A stretch of DNA of 64,000 nt, from positions 100,850,589 through 100,914,588 of the forward strand of contig CM075732.1 of the NCBI GenBank assembly GCA_037974335.1, in the 5' to 3' direction. Position numbers and translations under genes: made by a program. A model generated the notes under the pieces. It was not told where the DNA came from. It saw only the letters and a program-made list of their open reading frames with translations, and ran no database searches. The stretch is from Prionace glauca. Taxonomy: Eukaryota; Chordata; Chondrichthyes; Carcharhiniformes; Carcharhinidae. Shown here in pieces: positions 23,055 to 34,981 of this stretch; the first letter of the stretch is position 1, and each line of letters begins with the position of its first letter.

Positions 23055-24154
23055 CTATCCTGTCTGCCTGTACACTCCTGTGGCCTTGATACCCTCTTCA
23101 GTACCTCCCAACTTATATACAGTTAAAAATAAAACATATAACCAGCAACCACTGAGACCCACACTATAGCAGCAAACTACAAACCTTCCCAGAACTCCCA
23201 CCACCGACTTTCAGTATCCTGCTGCTCTGAGAAAAGGTTGGTTTTATACTCACAGTTACGCTCAGCTCCGCCTTCCGACCGCTCCCTGCAGACTAGCAAA
23301 TATAATGTCCTGGAACTCAGTACCAATGAGAATGGCAGGTGGAAACAATCAATGATTTCAACAAGTTTTGGATGGACACAAAAAAGGAAATGAACTTGCC
23401 AGATTGGAGAGATTGAGCGGAGGAGTGGGGGTGAATGAATACCTCTGCAGGAAATTGATGTGGACTCAATCAATTTGAGTCCACATCAAATTGATGTGGG
23501 CCGAATGGCCTCCTTCTTTGTGGTAAATGACACTCTACGACCCAGTAAGGGGCTAACAAAGCTTTCTGCTGCTAAGTATCTAACAGACTGGAGGGAGAAT
23601 AGCCACTGTGAGGACATTGGCTCCCCCTTTGTCTGAATAGCAGAATAAATGAGGCAGGAGGCAGAGCAATGCACTGGGGCTTAAAGAGAAAATGCTGGAA
23701 AATCTCAGCAGGTTTGGCAGCATCTGTAAGGAGATCTCCAGACCTGCTGAGATTTTCCAGCATCCGCAGTAATTTGCTTTTATCCAATGTACTGGGGCTT
23801 GTTCCCTCACATTACCAATCAGGGAGATGTACTATGATGGAAAGGTTTTCCACATCTTCCACCTCCAGAACCGAGCTTTTTTACCAGTTCTGTTTACAGT
23901 CAATGTTCACCCCAGACACAAACCCAGCAACACACCTCACTCACCTGCTCAATGACACCTGGGTAGAGACAGGTGTGTGTCTCTATCCCAGTCCTGAGTC
24001 AGGTTGATTAGCTGAAGATCCAGTTCTGCTACAGATCCCTCTCTCCATCTCAACACATCATTTTAGTTAATGAATTATTTCTCCATTATAATCACTGCTG
24101 TAATGTAAGGAACCGTGGCAGCGGGTTTGAGTACAGCAAGATCCCACAAGCACT
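23055..24154. other. Intron stretch with small repeats only
   Basis: It holds a perfect 15-bp inverted repeat (23455-23469 and 23475-23489), a LINE-like tail 'gggccgaatggcctccttct' near 23498, and the short element at 23687-23787. The rest is unassigned. Confidence 0.45.
23687..23787 (+). mobile_element. Short interspersed element with inverted end
   Basis: 'aatgctggaaaatctcagca' near 23689 is followed by its inverted counterpart 'gctgagattttccagcat' near 23745. Same unnamed family as 6688-6780. Confidence 0.6.
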
Positions 24155-24436
24155 GAGAGATGGCACAGTGTTTAGCATTGCTGCCTCACAGCACCAGGGA
24201 CCCGGGTTCGATTCCTAGCTTGGGTCACTGTCTGTGTGGAGTCTGCACATTCTCCTCGTGTCTGTGTGGGTTTCCTCCGGGTGCTCTGGTTTCCTCCCAC
24301 TGTCTGAAAGACGTGCTGGTTAGGTGCATTGGCCCAAACAGGGGCCAGAGTGTGGCGACTTGGGGATTTTCACAGTAACTTCATTGCAGTGTTAATGTAA
24401 GCCTATTTGTGACACTAATAAATAAAGTTTAGTCTA
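24155..24436 (+). mobile_element. Full-length V-core SINE (HE1-like)
   Basis: tRNA-like head with an A box (atggcacagtgtttagc) and B box (ggttcgattcc). Then the V core (tgggtttcctccgggtgctc) and an L2-like tail (cagtaacttcattgcagtgt), ending aataaataaagtt. Confidence 0.88.
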
Positions 24437-25153
24437 ATGGGTGAGTGAACACACTGTTTGGCCAGACAGGATGTGGGCCCTGGGTCAGATGGGCCAGGTT
24501 AAAGTGGGGGATTGAGAAAATCTTGATTGTAATGGAATTGTAAACTTCAACAAGGATAGCTTTGCGCAAAGGAAGAAACTTTTAAAACTCAGAACAACAA
24601 CTTCATTATAGCATTGAAACATAAAGCAATACCTCAAGGAGCTTCACAGGAGCACAGTGAGTGGAAAATTGGCACAAGATAAACACAGGCATCAGGACAA
24701 TGATTGGAATCTATTTTTTAGGGGAGTCTCTGAAAGAATAATTGTTGGCGATGGAAAGGAATTAGCAGAGAGCTGGGTCTAGGTGAGCCAGTCACCAATG
24801 GAATTGGGGATATATAAATTGTTAGAAACTCAAAAGATTAAAGACATAAACAAGAGTCAGACGGTTCCCAGCTTTGTCCAGCCAAAGCAAAGACTCCCAT
24901 TAAACAGCATAAAACACAGTTGTCTCCTCAATTTGATCGTACTGCCCAGTCTGGTGGGTTGAGGATGCAGTGGTGCTGGTTGAGAAGGGAATGACTTTGA
25001 GAGATCTACGTGCTTCTGTTAGCCACCTATCAAAATATTTTTATTACACATATTCTTACAGAGCACAACAGGGTAGATGCAGGAAAGTTGTTTCCCCCGG
25101 CTGGGGGGGAGGAATCTGAAAGCTTGTTTAAGACAGAAGCGGATAGATTCCTG
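24437..25153. other. Intron stretch, mostly unassigned
   Basis: Unique-looking. The last 80 bases (from about 25063) resemble a CR1 ORF2 C-terminus. Confidence 0.4.
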
Positions 25154-25154
25154 G

Positions 25155-26012
25155 ATGACTTAGAAAGGTTGCAATGACTTAGAAAGGTTGCAGAGCTGGG
25201 CTGAGAGGTGGCGAATGGAGTTTAATGTGGAGAAGTGTGAGGTAATTCATTTCGGTAGGAATAACAGATGTGTCGAGTATAGGGCTAACGGGAGGACTTT
25301 GAATAGTGTGGAGGAGCAGAGGGATCTAGGTGTATGTGTACATAGATCCCTGAAAGTTGGGAATCAAGTAGATAAGGTTGTTAAGAAGGCATACGGAGTC
25401 TTGGCGTTTATTGGTAGGGGGATTGAATTTAGGAGTGGCAGCGTCATGATGCAACTGTACACATCTCTGGTGCGGCCGCACTTGGAGTTTTGTGTGCAGT
25501 TCTGGTCCCCACATTACAGGAAGGATGTAGAGGCTTTGGAGAAGGTGCAGAGGAGGTTTACCAGGATGTTGCCTGGTATGGAGGGGAGATCCTATGAGGA
25601 GAGATTGAGAGATTTGGGGTTGTTTTCGCTGGAAAGAAGGCGGCTAAGAGGGGATCTCATTGAAACATATAAGATGATTAGAGGTTTAGACAGGGTAGAT
25701 AGTGATAGCCTTTTTCCTAGGATGGAGAAAGCTAGCACGAGGGGGCACGATTTTAAATTAAGGGGGGGTAGTTATAGGACAGATGTCAGGGGTAGGTTCT
25801 TTACCCAGAGGGTGGTGAGGGACTGGAATGCCCTGCCAGCTGCAGTTGTAAATGCACCTAGTTTGGGGGCGTTTAAGAGATCTGTGGATAGGTTTATGGA
25901 TGAAAAGGGATTGGTTTAGGCTAGTGGGTCATTGTTTTGTAACTGGTCGGCGCAACATCGTGGGCCGAAGGGCCTGTTCTCCGCTGTAATGTTCTATGTT
26001 CTATGTTCTATG
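25155..26012 (+). mobile_element. Young CR1 LINE (B family), 5'-truncated
   Basis: It contains an open ORF2 C-terminal segment 25188-25919 ([20 protein letters not shown] to KGLV) and the tail gggccgaagggcctgttctc plus (gttctat)n. At the 5' edge a 19-bp sequence, atgacttagaaaggttgca, is repeated in tandem (25155-25173 and 25174-25192). Homologous to the copies at 27417-28395 and 37761-45127. Confidence 0.85.
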
Positions 26013-26268
26013 GATACTAATGACGTCAAGGAATGTGGGGACAAGAAAGTGGCATTAAGCTGATTATGGAGTGAGGTTACAAATAGCTGTCTGAAGGTGA
26101 AAGTCAACACATTGACCAGCCGTTAGTGACCATTGCTGCAGTAACACTCAGACCCGTGTCCTGGTAATCTCACATTGATCTGGAGAGATCTCAACCATGT
26201 TTGAACAATTACGGCATGTTAATTACAAAGGACTTGTTAAAATTTAATCTTCTCTCCTGTTTTCACAG

Positions 26269-26305
26269 ATGTGGTTCGCTCCAAATTTTTAAAAAAGTCT
26301 TATAA
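26269..26305 (+). CDS. Probable terminal cytoplasmic exon of the Ig V receptor
   Basis: A strong acceptor (tctctcctgttttcacag) ends at 26268. Entered in phase 2 from the exon ending at 11841, it codes Arg (split codon) then CGSLQIFKKVL and a TAA at 26303-26305. The cytoplasmic tail would then be about 25 residues, basic, with no ITAM, ITIM or other Tyr motif. The link is inference: other small exons could lie in the 14.4-kb intron between, and this could be a chance acceptor. Confidence 0.45.
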
Positions 26306-26696
26306 TTTGGAATAACCATGAGAGAAGAAGAGTATCCAAGCTAATGTGCACAATTATCAGAAGGTGGATCAGCGGACAGTTAGCAAGAGTAACTGGGACC
26401 AACCTGATATATTTATCTATGAAATATTTCTGGACAGTTGGACACTCCCAGGCCCTGATATTACTCTGTTAATGTGATATTCCGTTGTGTATAAACATTT
26501 CTGATTTACCAGTGACATGTATTATTCATTTCTGAACTCTATTCAATTCTCAACAATATCCATTCAAGTTCTCCAAGTGATTCTGAATGTGTTTGGTATA
26601 CCAGTGTGTGTATTCAATCCCAGTGAATTTACGATATTGCCGTATGTACATACAGTGCAGACCATGTCGATACATTTTTACACCATGTATATACAT
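26306..26696 (+). other. Candidate 3' UTR and flank of the Ig V receptor
   Basis: This is unique-looking AT-rich sequence after the proposed stop. A weak polyadenylation-like TATAAA lies near 26488, with GT-rich sequence downstream near 26590. No canonical AATAAA is seen before the SINE at 26697. Low certainty. Confidence 0.3.
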
Positions 26697-27044
26697 AAGG
26701 GGGGGCAATGGCTTAGTGGTATTATTGCTAGACAATTAATCAACTAATGTTCTGGGGGTCTCGGGTTCGAATCCCACCACGACAAGTTGTGGAATTTGAA
26801 TTTAATAATATCTGGAATTAAGAATCTACTGATGACCATGAAATTGTCAGAAAAACCCACCTGGTTCACTAATGTCCCTTCAGGGAAGGAAATCTGCCAT
26901 CCTTACCCGGTCTGGCCTACATGTGACTCCAGAGCCACAGCAATGTGGTTAACTCTCAACTGCCCTCCAAGGGCAACTAGGGGATGGGCAATAAATACTG
27001 ACCCAGCCAGGGACGCCCATGTCCCACGATAGAATAATAAAGAA
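26697..27044 (+). mobile_element. tRNA-derived SINE, full length
   Basis: Head with A-box-like 'tggcttagtggtattattgc' and B box (ggttcgaatcc). The body includes 'ggcctacatgtgactccaga', and the end has 'gggatgggcaataaatactg'. A second copy lies at 34665-34945. It resembles the Deu/SacSINE type, but the name is uncertain. Confidence 0.78.
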
Positions 27045-28480
27045 ACAGAGTAGAAAAAGGCCATTCAGCCCCTCAAGTATGTTCTGCTATTCCATAAGAT
27101 TATTGCAGATATGATTCCTGCCTGCCCTCTTTAACCTTTGAACAGAGAGTCAGTGAAAAACCTGTCTCATTCTGCCTTGAACTTACTCAGTTACTGAGAT
27201 TCTGCGAGACTCTCAGAGCAGAGAATTTCAAAGATTAATGACCATCTGACAGAACACAGGTCCCTCATTTTGAAACTGTGCCTCATGGTTCTAGATTCCC
27301 CCATGGAGGGTAACCATCCTCTCAGCATCCACCCTGTCAGGCCCCCTCTGTATCCGATTGTTCCAATAAGATCACCTCTCATTCTTCTAAACACCAACCT
27401 TCCCAAACAGTCATAGAACATAGAACATAGAGCATTACAGTGCAGAACAGGCCCTTCGGCCCACGATGTTGCACCGATCAGTTACAAAAACAATGACCCA
27501 CTAACCTAAACCAATCCCTTTTCATCCATAAACCTATCCACGGATCTCTTAAACGCCCCCAAACTAGGCGCATTTACAACTGCAGCAGGCAGGGCATTCC
27601 AGTCCCTCACCACCCTCTGGGTAAAGAACCTACCCTGACATCCGTCCTGTAGCTACCCCCCCTTAATTTAAAGCCATGCCCCCTCGTGCTAGTTTTCTCC
27701 ATCCTAGGAAAAAGGCTATCACTGTCCACCCTAACTAAACCTCTAATCATCTTATATGTTTCAATAAGATCCCCTCTTAGCCACCTTCTTTCCAACGAAA
27801 ACAACCCCAAATCCCTCAGTCTCTCCTCATAGGACCTCCCCTCCATACCAGGCAACATCCTGGTAAACCTCCTCTGCACCCTCTCCAAAGCCTCCACATC
27901 CTTCCTGTAATGTGGGGACCAGAACTGCACACAGTACTCCAAGTGCGGCCGCACCAGAGTTGTGTACAGTTGCAACATGACGCTGCGACTCTTAAATTCA
28001 GTCCCCCTACCAATAAACACCAAGACACTGTATGCCTTCTTAACAACCTTATCTACTTGATTCCCAACTTTCAGGGATCTATGTACACATACACCTAGAT
28101 CCCTCTGTTCATCCACACTATTCAAAGTCCTCCTGTTAGCCCTATACTCAACACATCTCTTATTCCTACCGAAATGAATTACCTCACACTTCTCCACATT
28201 AAACTCCATCCGCCACCTCTCGGCCCAGCTCTGCAACCTTTCTAAGTCTCCCTGCAAACTATGACACCCTTCCTCACAATCTACCACATCTCCGACTTTG
28301 GTGTCATCAGCAAACTTACTAATCCACCCAACTACACCCTCATCCAGATCATTAATAAAAATTACAAACAGCAGTGGCCCCAAAACAGATCCCAGAATAT
28401 CCTTCCTCAGTAAGGAGACCAAAGCTGCGCTCTCTACTCCAGGGTCAGTATTTTCTGTTCTAGAGACTAAGTGTAGAGGT
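27045..28480 (-). mobile_element. Old CR1 fragment split by a younger CR1
   Basis: Decayed minus-strand CR1 sequence at 27045-27416 (GRLVFRRMRGDLIG) resumes as about 28396-28480 ('atccttcctcagtaaggaga'). The younger copy sits between. Confidence 0.5.
27417..28395 (-). mobile_element. Young CR1 LINE (B family), 5'-truncated
   Basis: Tail at 27417 (minus: gttctatgttctatg). ORF2 C-terminal sequence runs from [19 protein letters not shown] and [11 protein letters not shown] to the 3' UTR. It is nearly open, with a frame change near the C-terminus. Confidence 0.85.
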
Positions 28481-28486
28481 GAGCAA

Positions 28487-29288
28487 GAAAGAACAAAGAA
28501 AATTCCAGCACAGGAACAGGCCCTTCGGCCCCTCCAAGCCTGCACCGACCATGCTGCCCCTCCGACTGAACTAAAACCCCCTCCCCTTCCGGGGACCACA
28601 TCCCACTATTCCCATCCTATTCATGTATTTGTCAAGAGTCCCCTTAAAACTCACTATCGTATCTGCTTCCACTCCCTCCCCCCGCAGTGAGTTCCAGGCA
28701 CCCACCACCCTCTGTGTAAGAAATCTCCCTCGTACATCTCCTTTAAACCTTGCTCCTCGCTCCTTAAACCTGTGCCCCGAGTAATTGACTCTTCCACCCT
28801 GGGAAAAAGCTTCTGACTATCCACTCTGTCCTTGCCTCTCATAATCCTGTAGACTTCTATCAGGTCTCCCCTCAACCTCCGTTGTTCCAGTGAGAACAAA
28901 CCAAGTTTCTCCAGCCTCTCCTCATAGCTAATGCCCTCCATACCAGGCAATATCCTGGTAAATCTTTTCTGTTCCCTCTCCAAAGCCTCCACATCCTTTT
29001 GGTAGTGTGGAGACCAGAATTGAAAGCTCTATTCCAAGTGCGGCCTAACTAAGGTTCTATAAAGCTGCAACATGACTTGCCAATTTTTAAACTCAATACC
29101 CCGGCCGATGAAGGTAAGCGTGCCGTATGCCTTCTTGACTACCTTCTCCACCTGCATTGCCCCTTTCAGTGACCTGTGTACCAGTACACCCAGATCCCTC
29201 TGCCTATCAACACTCTTAAGGGTTCTGCCATTTACTGGATATTTCCTATCTGTATTAGACCTTCCAAAATGCATTACCTCACAGTTGT
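28487..29288 (-). mobile_element. CR1 LINE fragment
   Basis: The 3' end is at 28487 with tail 'ggcccttcggcccctccaag' (complement). RT C-terminal sequence (LVHRSLKGAMQVEKVVKKAY, EREQKRFTRILPGMEG) is present. It stops at the G-rich minisatellite. Confidence 0.75.
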
Positions 29289-29635
29289 GAAAGCTGGGGT
29301 GATTCCCGCTGGGGACAGGGCAGGTGAAGAGGTGTGATTCACGCTGGGGTGATTCCCGCTGGGGTGATTCCCATGGGGGCAGGGCAGGTGAAGGGGTGTG
29401 ATTCCCGCCGGGAGAAGGACAGGTGAAGGGGTGTGATTCCCGCTGGGGGCAGGGCAGGTGAAGGGGTGTGATTCCCGTTGGGGTGATTCCCGCTGGGGTG
29501 ATTCCCGCTGGGGTGATTCCCATGGGGGCAGGGCAGGTGAAGAGATGTGATTCACGCCGGGAGAAGGACAGGTGAAGGGGTGTGATTCCCGCTGGGGGCA
29601 GGGCAGGTGAAGGGGTGTGATTCCCGCTGCAGCTC
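29289..29635 (+). repeat. G-rich minisatellite
   Basis: Repeats of 'gtgattcccgctggggtgat' and 'ggggcagggcaggtgaaggg', nine to ten imperfect units. It abuts the CR1 fragment ending at 29288. Confidence 0.85.
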
Positions 29636-29789
29636 ACACTGGAGAAGTTGGCACAAATGGGCGTCCACATCCTGGGACATGTGAGGGTGCCTCTGCACTT
29701 CCTTTGGGGGATGGAGGGATGGGAACCAATGCGGGAAGGCAGTGGGAAGTGGGGACAGGGACAAAGGGCAGTAAGGGGAAACGTGGGAG

Positions 29790-30890
29790 ACAGAGAAACC
29801 AAAAACAAAAGTCAAAAAGGGTCACGTCAGATCATAATCTAAGCACCAAAAAAACTCCAAGCCTAACAGATCAGTGTCTCAATCCGAGGAGCATTTGTTA
29901 TAAGGTGGATGAATTAACTGCGCAGATAGTCATTAACGGATATGGTGTAATTGGGATCAGAGAGATCTGGTTCCAGGGTAACCAGGGATGGGAATTCAAC
30001 ATCCAGGGGTATTCAATATGCAGGAAAGATAAACAGAAAGTAAAAGCGGGTGAGGTAGTGTTGCTGGTTAAAGAGATTAATGCAATAGTAAGAAAGGACA
30101 TTAGCCTGGATGATGTGGAGTCTGTATGAGTGGAGCTGAAAGGACAAAAAGAGCTGGTGGAAATTGTTGTACAGACCATCAAACAGTAGTAGTGAGGCTG
30201 AAGATGGCATCAAGCAGGAAATTAAGAGATGAGTGCAGTAAGGGTACAGCAGTTATCATGGGTGACTTCAATCTGCATATTGATTGGGCTCACCAAACTG
30301 GTAGCAATGCGATGGAGGAGGATTTCCTGGGATGTATAAGGGATGGTTTTCAAGACCAATATGTTGAGCAACTAGCGAGAGAAGAGGCCATCGTAGACTG
30401 GGTATTGTGTAATGAGAGAGGCTTAATTAGCAACTTTATGGTGCAAGATCTTTTGGGGAAGAGTGACCATATTATGGTAGAATTCTTCGTTAAGATGGAG
30501 AATGACACAGTTAAGTACAAGATTAGACTCAGGTCCTGAACTTGAGGAAAGCTAACTTTGATGGTATGAGACATGCATTGTCTAGAACAAGCTGGCAAAG
30601 GATAGTTAAGGGATTGACAGCGGATTGGCAATGGCAGACATTTAAAGAACTTCAACAACTGTGCATCCTTATCTGGCATAAGAGTAAAATGGGGAAGGTG
30701 ACTCATCCATGGCTAATGAAGGAAATCAGGAATAGTGTTAAAACCAAAGAGGAGGCAGATAAATTGGCCAGCAAAAGCAGCAAACCTGAGGACTGGGAGA
30801 AATGTAAAACGTGGCAGAGGAGGACAAAGAATTTAATCCCAGAGGAGAAAATAGAATACCAGAAAACATAAAAACTGACTGCAAAAGTTT
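29790..30890 (+). mobile_element. Old CR1 LINE endonuclease/linker (D-family related)
   Basis: Decayed plus-strand frames: NGYGVIGIREIWFQGNQGWE, VLLVKEIN, MGDFNLHIDWAHQTG, SDHIMVEF, then linker MKEIRNSVKTKEEAD. The match is to endonuclease and linker of element D (48000-49000). Confidence 0.7.
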
Positions 30891-30899
30891 CTATCGATG

Positions 30900-31310
30900 G
30901 GTGAAGGTGGCACCAGACTCACCACCACAACCTTCCACTTCTCCCTCTGACTGTCATTGCTCCCTCTAACCCCACCGCCCCTCATTCTTAACTCCACTGA
31001 CCCCTGCCTCCTCCCCACCCTCACCAGCCCCCACTCCCACCCCCTACACACTGTTACCTGAACTCAGTTCACCAACCAATATCTTATAAACACATAGCCC
31101 CACCGACTCCCCCCCCTCTACCCAAACCTGCTCTGCACCCCACCCACCACCGGTTCCATCCCACCCCCACAATCCTCCCCAACGCCCCATCCCCACCATC
31201 TCCCCACCGCCATCAGCCCCCCCCCCCCACTCCCACCCCCCAACTTCCACCCCCGCCACACCCACCAACATCAAGAAATGAGAACAGACCAACCAGGCAG
31301 CTTTTCCAGG
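30900..31310 (+). repeat. C-rich low-complexity stretch
   Basis: Runs such as ccaccgccatcagcccccccc. No unit is regular enough to define. Confidence 0.6.
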
Positions 31311-31319
31311 GCACTGGAA

Positions 31320-32035
31320 AAGACAACAGTGAACTCATCCCTGTCGACCCTGCAAACCCCTCCTTACTAACACCTGGGGGCTGATGCTAACACTGGGAGA
31401 GGGGTCTCACAGACTGGTCAAGGAACAGCCTGACACAGTCACTCCCACAGAATCACATCCCAGACACCACCCATTCCCATCCCTGGATATATCCTGTCCC
31501 ACCGGCAGGACAGACCCAGCAGAGGTGGTGGTGGCACAAGTGATATACAGTCAGGAGGGGGCTGCCCTGGGGGCCGTTAACATCAACTCCGGACCCCATG
31601 ACGCCCCGTGGCTTCAGGTTAAACACGGGCAAGGAAACTTCCGGCTGATTATCACACACCGTCCTCCTTCAGCTGACGAATCAGTGTTCCTCCATGTTGA
31701 ACAACACTTGGAGGAAGCACTGAGGGCGGCAAGGGCACAAAATGTCCCCTGGGTGGGGGATTCCGCCAAGAGCGGCTGGGCAGCAGCAGGACTGATGGAG
31801 CTGGTCGGATTCTGAAGGATGGAACTGCTAGGCTGGGTCTGCAGCAGGTGGTGAAGGAACCAACCAGAGGGAAAACCCACACTAGATCCCATCCTTACCA
31901 ATCTGCCGGCTGCAGATGTATCTGTCCGTGACAGTATCAGTAAGAGTGACCACCGCACAGTCCCCGTGGAGACAAAGTCCCACCTCCACATTGAGAATAC
32001 CCTCTATCGTGTTGTGTGGCACTGTCACCGTGCTA
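31320..32035 (+). mobile_element. Decayed non-CR1 LINE endonuclease region
   Basis: Plus-strand reading gives FRLIITHRPPSADESVFLHV, then VPWVGDS where G-D-F is expected. A later frame carries an EPTRG-like block, an ILTNLPAADV-like block and SDHRTV (31860-31960), the order of an APE-type endonuclease. A related fragment is at 36420-36689. Clade not recognised. Confidence 0.55.
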
Positions 32036-32039
32036 AATG

Positions 32040-32250
32040 AGATGGGGCACGGTGGCACAGTGGTTAGCACTGCTGCCTCACAGTGCCAGGGATCCAGGTT
32101 CGATTCCCGTTTTGGGTCACTGTCTGTGCAGAGTCTGCACATTCTCCCCATGTCTGCATGGGTTTCTTCCAGGTGCTCCGGTTTCCTCCCACAGTCTGAA
32201 AGACACGCTGGTTAGGAGCACTGGCCATGCCAAGCTCCCCCTCAGTGTAT
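32040..32250 (+). mobile_element. V-core SINE (HE1-like), 3'-truncated
   Basis: Head ggcacggtggcacagtggtt, B box ggttcgattcc and core 'tccggtttcctcccacagtc'. It lacks the L2-like tail. Confidence 0.85.
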
Positions 32251-32252
32251 TT

Positions 32253-33390
32253 AGGATGGCAAAAAGGGGCCATAAAGTGTCCTTGGCAGGTAGAATTAAG
32301 GAGAATAGCAAAGCTTTTTATGTGTACACAAGGAGGAAGAGGATAGCCAAGGAAAGGATAGAATTTCATAGAATCCCTACAGAGCAGAAGGAAGCCATTA
32401 GGCCCATCGAGTCTGCACCAAACACCCCAGCCCTATCCCCATGCCCCTGGCACTAAGGGGAAATTTAGCATGACCAATCAACCTAACCCACACATCTTTG
32501 GGGTGTGGGAAGAAACTGGAGAGGTCCACTCAAGGACAGTGGAGTGAATTTATGTGTGGAGCCAGGTGAGGTGAGTGAAGTCCTGAACGAGTACTTTGCA
32601 ACTGTAATCATAAAGGAGAAGGATGTGGTGGATAGTGAACGTGGAAAGGAGGATGTTGACATTTTCAGACATGTTGAGATAAAAAGGGAAGAGGCTTTGG
32701 GGGTTTTGAAAAACATTAAGGTGGACAAGTTCCCAGGTAGGAGCCAAATAGGGTCTATCCCAGAATACTGGGAGAGGCGAGGGAAGGAACTGCTGAGGCT
32801 TTGGCCAAAATCGTTGCATCTTCTTTAGCCAGGGGCGAGGTACCAGAGGATTGGAGAGAGGATTGGTGAACTGGTAAGGTGGATACAAAACTGGCATGGG
32901 CAGAGAAAGCAGAGAGTAGCAGTGGAAGGGCACTTTTCTAACTGGAGGTCTGTGATAAGCGATGTTCCACAAGGATCAGTGCTGTTGTAATATATATAAA
33001 TGATTTGGAAGAAAATGTAGATGATCTGATTAATAAATGTGCAGATGATACAAAAATTGGGAGAGTAGCGGATAGTGAGGCGGATTGTCAGAGGGTACAG
33101 CAGGTTATAAATCGGCTGGAGGCCTGGGCCAGAAGATGGTAGGTGGAAGTTAACCCGGACAAATGTGAGGTGATGCAATTTGGAAGGTCTACTGCTAAAG
33201 GAGAGTATAGAATAAATGGTAAAACCCTTAGAAATATTAGCATACAGGGGGGTCTAGGTGTGTAGATCCACAGTTCCCTGAAGGTGGCAGCTCAAGTGGT
33301 CAAGAAGGTGTAAGGCATTCTGGCCTCTTCAGTTGGGATGTTGAATATAGGAATTGGAAAATCATGTTGCAGACTTTGGTTAGGCTGCCA
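32253..33390 (+). mobile_element. Old CR1 LINE RT, with SINE insertion
   Basis: Decayed ORF2: RGHKVSLAGRIKENSKAFYV, LNEYFATV, KVDKFPG, EDW, then an IND-L block, CADDTKIG and EVNPDKCEV. Many frame breaks. A SINE piece is inserted at 32361-32522. Confidence 0.7.
32361..32522 (-). mobile_element. SINE fragment inserted in CR1
   Basis: 'tagaatccctacagagcaga', 'ggcccatcgagtctgcacca' and 'cacacatctttggggtgtgg'. The same type recurs at 61828-61983. Confidence 0.65.
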
Positions 33391-33929
33391 GTGGGAAAGA
33401 CTGAACTCCCTATCCCTGGCCAGGGTATCTGGATGTATCCCAAATTCTGTCCCTTTCTTCCAATACTCACCCATTTAAGTGCCCAGCAAGTTGAAGTTAT
33501 TGTCAGAGAAATTACTCTACGCTGGGCACCATCCAAAACTTAACAATAAATCCCAAACTTGGGATGTTTCTGACCATCCTATAGTAAAACTCCCTGGAGA
33601 TCCCCAGCATCACGGTTAGTTTTCAGCCAATTCAATTCAGTCCCCATGAACACAACTGCCTTGGAGGGATTTGAACACAGGTGCAGAGATCTTGCCCTGG
33701 GTGTGGACGTTACTATTCCAGTGACAATACCATGACCTCACCACACACCACTCTCTCTGCTCAGTGCTTCCTTACGTGTGGTTTAGTTAGTGGCTGTGGC
33801 TTTTCCCACTTACACTCAGTGGTTCAGCTCAGTTCTCCTTTCGGTTACATTGCAATCGACACACAGCACACACTGTCAGTGCCCAGATCCTGAACCACTG
33901 CCCAGTTTACTAACCCAGGGAACGGCAGT
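33391..33929. other. Unassigned stretch
   Basis: A tRNA-SINE-like minus head ('ggatttgaacacaggtgcag') may lie near 33665. Otherwise nothing is supported. Confidence 0.35.
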
Positions 33930-34350
33930 GAGAGCAAAGGGCCTCCCAAAAACACCCCCCATCCCTGCCTCCCACCCCACCTTCCCACCCCCACCTACAC
34001 CAACTTCCCTCCTCACCTTCCTCTTCCCTTTACTCTCCTCCTTCCCAATCTCCCTCCTCCACCCTCTTCTCCCCCTCACTCTCCCTCCCCTCCCCTCCCT
34101 CCCTCCCCTCCCCTCCTCTCCCCACCCTCCCTTCCCTGATCCTCCCTTCCCCACCCCACACTCCCTCCTCCCCACCCCACCTTCCTCCCCTTCCCTCCCT
34201 CACCAACCCCTCTCCCCCATCCTTCTTCCAGCACCCTTCATTCCAAATGCCTCACTCACCCACTTTCCCTCTCCTCCTCCACCCTTCACCCCCTATCCCT
34301 CCTTCCCCATCCCCTATCCCTCCGCTGCCTCCTCCGTTTCCCCCTCCCTG
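33930..34350 (+). repeat. C/T-rich low-complexity stretch
   Basis: Runs of ccctcccctccctccctccc type. The Pro/Ser-rich open frame here is an artefact. Confidence 0.8.
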
Positions 34351-34664
34351 TGAGGGCTCACTCAGATACCACACTGAAGAAGGTAGTGTTGTGACTGGTA
34401 ATTGTGGGATGTGGGTGTGTGAGACAGGGATACAGATCAGGGCAGGGTCAGACCCTGCTCCCTGCTCATCTTCATCCCACTGTATCTCAATCACATCAGG
34501 GTAACATGGATGGGGAGGAATTCTGGCCATCCATCAACACCCAGGTCCCACAAGGGATTTCCCAAAAGCTGCTGACAAAGCTCCCCAACTTTTCCGGATT
34601 TGGGAATGTTAGTACATTGGATCCAGAAATTCCTGACCAACACAAGATGGGGAAGGTAATGACC
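34351..34664. other. Unassigned stretch
   Basis: No feature supported. Confidence 0.35.
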
Positions 34665-34945
34665 TAGTCTGTTTGTTACTGGATTAGTAATCCAGAGATC
34701 CAGAGTAAAGCTCTGGGAACCAGGGTTCGAATCCCATCCCCCCACCCCCGGCATGATGGTGAAATCTGGATTCAATAAAAGTCTGGGATTAAAGGTTTAA
34801 TGATGACCATGAAACCATTGTCGATGGTTGTAAAAACCCATCAGGTTCACTAATGTCCTTTAGGGAAGGAAATCTGCCGTCCTTACCTGGTCTGGCCTAC
34901 ATGTGACTCCAGAGTCACAGCAATGCGGTTGACTCTTAAACAACC
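34665..34945 (+). mobile_element. tRNA-derived SINE, second copy
   Basis: B box ggttcgaatcc near 34722, body 'ggcctacatgtgactccaga' near 34892. Same family as 26697-27044, truncated at 'gcggttgactcttaaa' close to the start of the 31-bp satellite. Confidence 0.78.
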
Positions 34946-34981
34946 AAACAAGTCATTCAACTTTACTTCCAATGCAAAGAA

